A stretch of DNA of 46,494 nucleotides from Deltaproteobacteria bacterium. GTDB lineage: Bacteria > Desulfobacterota > Desulfarculia > Adiutricales > Adiutricaceae. Position numbers and translations under genes: made by a program. The stretch is taken from contig JAISFP010000148.1 in NCBI GenBank assembly GCA_031263525.1, positions 1-46,494 on the forward strand, written 5' to 3'. Position 1 is the stretch's first letter. Each line of letters starts with the position of its first letter. Below, piece after piece: positions 44,038-46,494 of this stretch. Below the pieces are notes generated by a model that was given only the letters and a program-made list of their open reading frames with translations, was not told the DNA's origin and ran no database searches.

Positions 44038-45432
44038 ATGCAGACCAGCACCATACTCGTGATAGATCCCGACGGTTCCGAGATGCCCAGGATAAGCTCC
44101 GCCGCCAGGCCCTTCGGGTCGAGGATCATGTGGGCCGACAACCTGGAGGAGGGCCTGAGGCTCATGGCCGAGGCCCGACCCGAGCTGATACTCGCCTCTG
44201 ACGCCGTCTCTGGCCTGCCCGACCCCGGCCGCCTCCTGGCCGACATGGCGCGGATGAAGCTCTCATGCCAGCTGGTGGTGCTCTCCTCCGACCCCGGCTT
44301 CGACAGGGCAATGGAGATGGTGACGGACGGGGTCTTCGCGGTGGTGAGGAAGCCCGCGGACCAGGACCGCCTCCGCGGCGTGATAAGGAAGGTCCTGGAC
44401 GGGCTCCAGCTCATGGCCACCCTGGTCGAGAGGAGCCGCGAGGACAGCGAGCGGGAGCTCGAGATCTACAAGCGCCTGGCCCGCCCCCAGGACCTGGAGT
44501 CCCTCGCCGCGGCCGTCTGCGAGGCCGGCGACACCCTTGAGCCCGGCATAAGGACCCGCGTAGAGCTCGCGGGCGAGCTGGGGACGGCGCTCGCGGCCCC
44601 CCCCGGTCCAGGCGGGTTCCCCGGCGGCCTCCAGGACGGCGACTGCTACGGTGCCGAGGACTGCGGAGAGATGTTCTCCTTCGAGGCGGACGTCCCGCCC
44701 GCGAGCCAGCCGGCCCGCATAGCCCGCGAGCTCTCCTTCAGGGGAAGCCCGCTCGGCACCCTCTACCTGGAGTTCCCGGACGCCGACCCCCTCCTCGAGC
44801 CCGAGCCACCCGAGGGCCTGGACGAGCTCGTCTGGGCGGCCTCCCTCCACCTCTTCAGGGCCAAGCTGTACCAGGAGGCCGTGCGCCTGGCCTCCAGGGA
44901 CCCCCTGACCTCTCTCCTGAACCGCAGGGCCTTCATGGAGTGCCTCGACAGGGAGTTCGCGAAGGCCGGGAGGCACAACACCCCGCTGAGCCTCATCATG
45001 CTCGACATCGACCACTTCAAGAGCGTGAACGACACCTTCGGCCACCAGACCGGCGACAGGATCCTGAAGTGGGTCTCCCGCGTGCTCGAGGGCACCGTCA
45101 GGACCGGGGACATCGTGGGCCGCATCGGCGGCGAGGAGTTCGCGATACTCCTCCCCTGGACCGACCAGGAGCAGGCCAGGAACCTCGCCGAGCGCCTGAG
45201 GGCCGCCCTCGCCTCGGCCCGGAGCCCCACCAGGAGCGCCCTCCTGCGCCCGACCGTGAGCCAGGGGATATCGACCGTGGAACATTTCCTGATCAACAAC
45301 CCGGAAGATTTGATATACTGGTCGGACCAGGCCATGTACCTCGCCAAGAGGGAGGGCCGGGACACGGTGCGCGCGGCCTCCGACCTCCGCCCGGACCCCA
45401 AGCTCGAGGAGCGCTCGTATGTCTTCCAGTGA
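44038..45432 (+). CDS. Diguanylate cyclase with receiver-like and GAF-like domains
   Basis: This 464-residue protein makes the second messenger c-di-GMP. The GGDEF domain (about 300-455) begins DPLTSLLNRRAF. It has the active-site GGEEF in GRIGGEEFAILLP and an RxxD inhibitory site (RTGD) five residues before it, so product inhibition is likely. The N-terminal 120 residues resemble a response-regulator receiver (ILVIDPD, RKPADQD), but the phospho-Asp segment reads LILASDAVSG, out of register, so phosphorylation is doubtful. Residues about 150-300 look GAF-like (GSPLGTLYLEF). The start at 44038 is chosen for GGGAGGA 9 bases upstream. The last 14 bases overlap the PilZ-like gene. Confidence 0.9.
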   Translation: MQTSTILVIDPDGSEMPRISSAARPFGSRIMWADNLEEGLRLMAEARPELILASDAVSGLPDPGRLLADMARMKLSCQLVVLSSDPGFDRAMEMVTDGVFAVVRKPADQDRLRGVIRKVLDGLQLMATLVERSREDSERELEIYKRLARPQDLESLAAAVCEAGDTLEPGIRTRVELAGELGTALAAPPGPGGFPGGLQDGDCYGAEDCGEMFSFEADVPPASQPARIARELSFRGSPLGTLYLEFPDADPLLEPEPPEGLDELVWAASLHLFRAKLYQEAVRLASRDPLTSLLNRRAFMECLDREFAKAGRHNTPLSLIMLDIDHFKSVNDTFGHQTGDRILKWVSRVLEGTVRTGDIVGRIGGEEFAILLPWTDQEQARNLAERLRAALASARSPTRSALLRPTVSQGISTVEHFLINNPEDLIYWSDQAMYLAKREGRDTVRAASDLRPDPKLEERSYVFQ

Positions 45433-45985
45433 TGAGAGGCGCAAGGGCCTCAGGGCCATGATGCCCACCCAGATGCTCTTCAACGTCCTCGACAACCCCG
45501 CCGAGTACATAAGGGGACAGGACTCGACGGTCAAGCGCCTGGCGGCACTGGACGCCGAGCCCCTCCCCAAGCTCAAGAGCGAGTCCCAGATCATCCTCGC
45601 CCGCATCGACAGGAAGCTCTCGCTCATTCTGAGCATCCTGGCCGAGACCTCCACCCGCAAGAACTACATGAACCAGGCCATGGTCCAGGACGTCTCGGAG
45701 TTCGGTCTCTCCTTCGGGCACTACACGGACTTCCCCATCGGCACCTACCTGGAGATAGGCCTGGTCCTCCCCTACACCGAGGGCCGCCTCATGGACATCC
45801 TGGGGAGGGTGGTGCGCATCCTCCCCGCCTCGGACCAGCCCCAGTCGGCCTCGGGCGCCATGACCGAGCGCTTCGTGTACGGCTTCGAGTTCACCGACAT
45901 CCTGGGCTCCGACCAGAACGAGATAGTCCAGTGGATCTTCACCAAGCAGAGGGAGGAGATAAGGAGGCGCCGCGAGAGCTTCTAG
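45419..45985 (+). CDS. PilZ-domain protein, likely c-di-GMP effector
   Basis: The 188-residue product has a helical N-terminus (about 1-80) and a PilZ-like beta-barrel (about 85-180). The second PilZ motif DxSxxG is present as DVSEFG in QDVSEFGLSF. The first motif RxxxR is not clear; STRKNYMNQ is the only candidate and lacks the second Arg, so binding needs testing. GAGGAGC lies 7 bases before the ATG, inside the diguanylate cyclase gene, and the reading frames overlap by 14 bases. Making enzyme and effector from one message suggests a dedicated local circuit. Confidence 0.8.
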   Translation: MSSSDERRKGLRAMMPTQMLFNVLDNPAEYIRGQDSTVKRLAALDAEPLPKLKSESQIILARIDRKLSLILSILAETSTRKNYMNQAMVQDVSEFGLSFGHYTDFPIGTYLEIGLVLPYTEGRLMDILGRVVRILPASDQPQSASGAMTERFVYGFEFTDILGSDQNEIVQWIFTKQREEIRRRRESF

Positions 45986-46494
45986 CCTTCCTGTCCCCTC
46001 CCCTTCCCGCACGGCCCCGGCGGCCGTCCCGGCCAGATCCGCCCGTGCACCCAGAGACTCCCCCGACATACTGCCGCCCCGTACGCCCCCGTCTCCCCCA
46101 GGTCGTTCCCCCCGCCTCAGCCCTTCCCACCCTTCCCGCCACTCCCCCCTCGGCCGTCTCGCCCGCCTCCCGCCGGACCGTCTCGTCCTTCCCGCCAGGC
46201 CCCCATTCCTGAAAACGGCCCGCCCCGAAACCGGGCCGTCACGTCATTCCCGCCATGCCCCCATTCCTGAAAGGTAACCGTTCACCCCCCCTCCTTCTGA
46301 ATCATTATATTCTGACTGAGTTATTTAAAAACAATACAATGCAGATCGTAAATTGATAAATTCCCAGTGGCGCAGCAGACACTGTCTGTCAACATTTTTT
46401 CGAAAAACAATGAATATTTGAGTAAAATTTTCGTTTAATAATCACAATAATCCATATAGTTAAAGGATTAAGAAATTAAATAATATAAAATAAT
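45986..46494. other. Spacer ending in AT-rich DNA, no gene seen
   Basis: The first 300 bases are GC-rich, with a direct repeat of about 25 bp (TTCCCGCCA-GCCCCCATTCC at 46189 and 46235) around a 7-bp ACGGCCC/GGGCCGT hairpin. The hairpin lacks a T-run, so it is at best a weak terminator for the GGDEF-PilZ pair. From about 46290 the DNA is AT-rich to the window end, with no ORF. Confidence 0.5.

Overview
The window reads as chromosome from a very GC-rich, motile, Gram-negative bacterium. A member of the former Deltaproteobacteria (Desulfobacterota) fits best. That is an inference from ruvX next to mltG, an lptF-lptG pair, flgB-flgC-fliE behind a sigma54-type promoter, a PilY1-type adhesin and an autotransporter. 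No rRNA, tRNA or CRISPR array was seen. Conserved genes are strongly GC-biased at third codon positions. Several accessory genes (KAP NTPase fragment, AAA/PD-(D/E)XK protein, autotransporter passenger) are visibly richer in A+T. Long AT-rich spacers without genes interrupt the sequence (about 6440-7890, 10140-10790, 33730-34560, 46290-46494).

Layout. 1-6200: a very large pilY1-like gene on the minus strand with its own terminator, not next to other pilus genes. 8197-9399: a small membrane protein and a BAX-inhibitor-1 family protein. 9650-10045: minisatellites. 11055-15641: a sigma70-type promoter and the housekeeping run ruvX-mltG-lptF-lptG. 15669-17282: a 5'-truncated KAP NTPase. 17896-24904: a minus-strand operon of a Ser-rich ORF and two overlapping hybrid histidine kinases, one apparently intact and one degenerate. 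26603-29749: an ABC transporter operon of the ABC_sub_bind class with promoter and terminator. 29936-31143: azlC-azlD. 31891-33726: AAA-ATPase with a PD-(D/E)XK domain. 35184-36479: flgB-flgC-fliE. 37218-42100: a decayed dtd copy and an intact dtd copy in direct orientation, flanking an autotransporter gene and a short sigma54-promoter/terminator unit. 42206-42829: rmlC. 44038-45985: a diguanylate cyclase overlapping a PilZ protein.

Two themes stand out. First, the region is full of tandem repeats of unrelated unit lengths (8, 11, 22, 23, 33, 39, 45 and 54 bp). Some lie between genes. Others expand inside genes, including the ATP-binding domain of one kinase, the HPt domain of the other, and the tails of RuvX and LptF. 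Second, several contingency-type signals sit at decisive places: a G9 tract that could fuse LptF to LptG after a one-base shift, and a (CT)8 tract between a sigma54 element and its predicted start site upstream of the autotransporter.

Functionally the window covers cell-envelope work (MltG, LptFG, autotransporter, PilY1, RmlC), motility (FlgB, FlgC, FliE), signalling (two hybrid kinases, GGDEF, PilZ) and small-molecule transport (ABC system, AzlCD).
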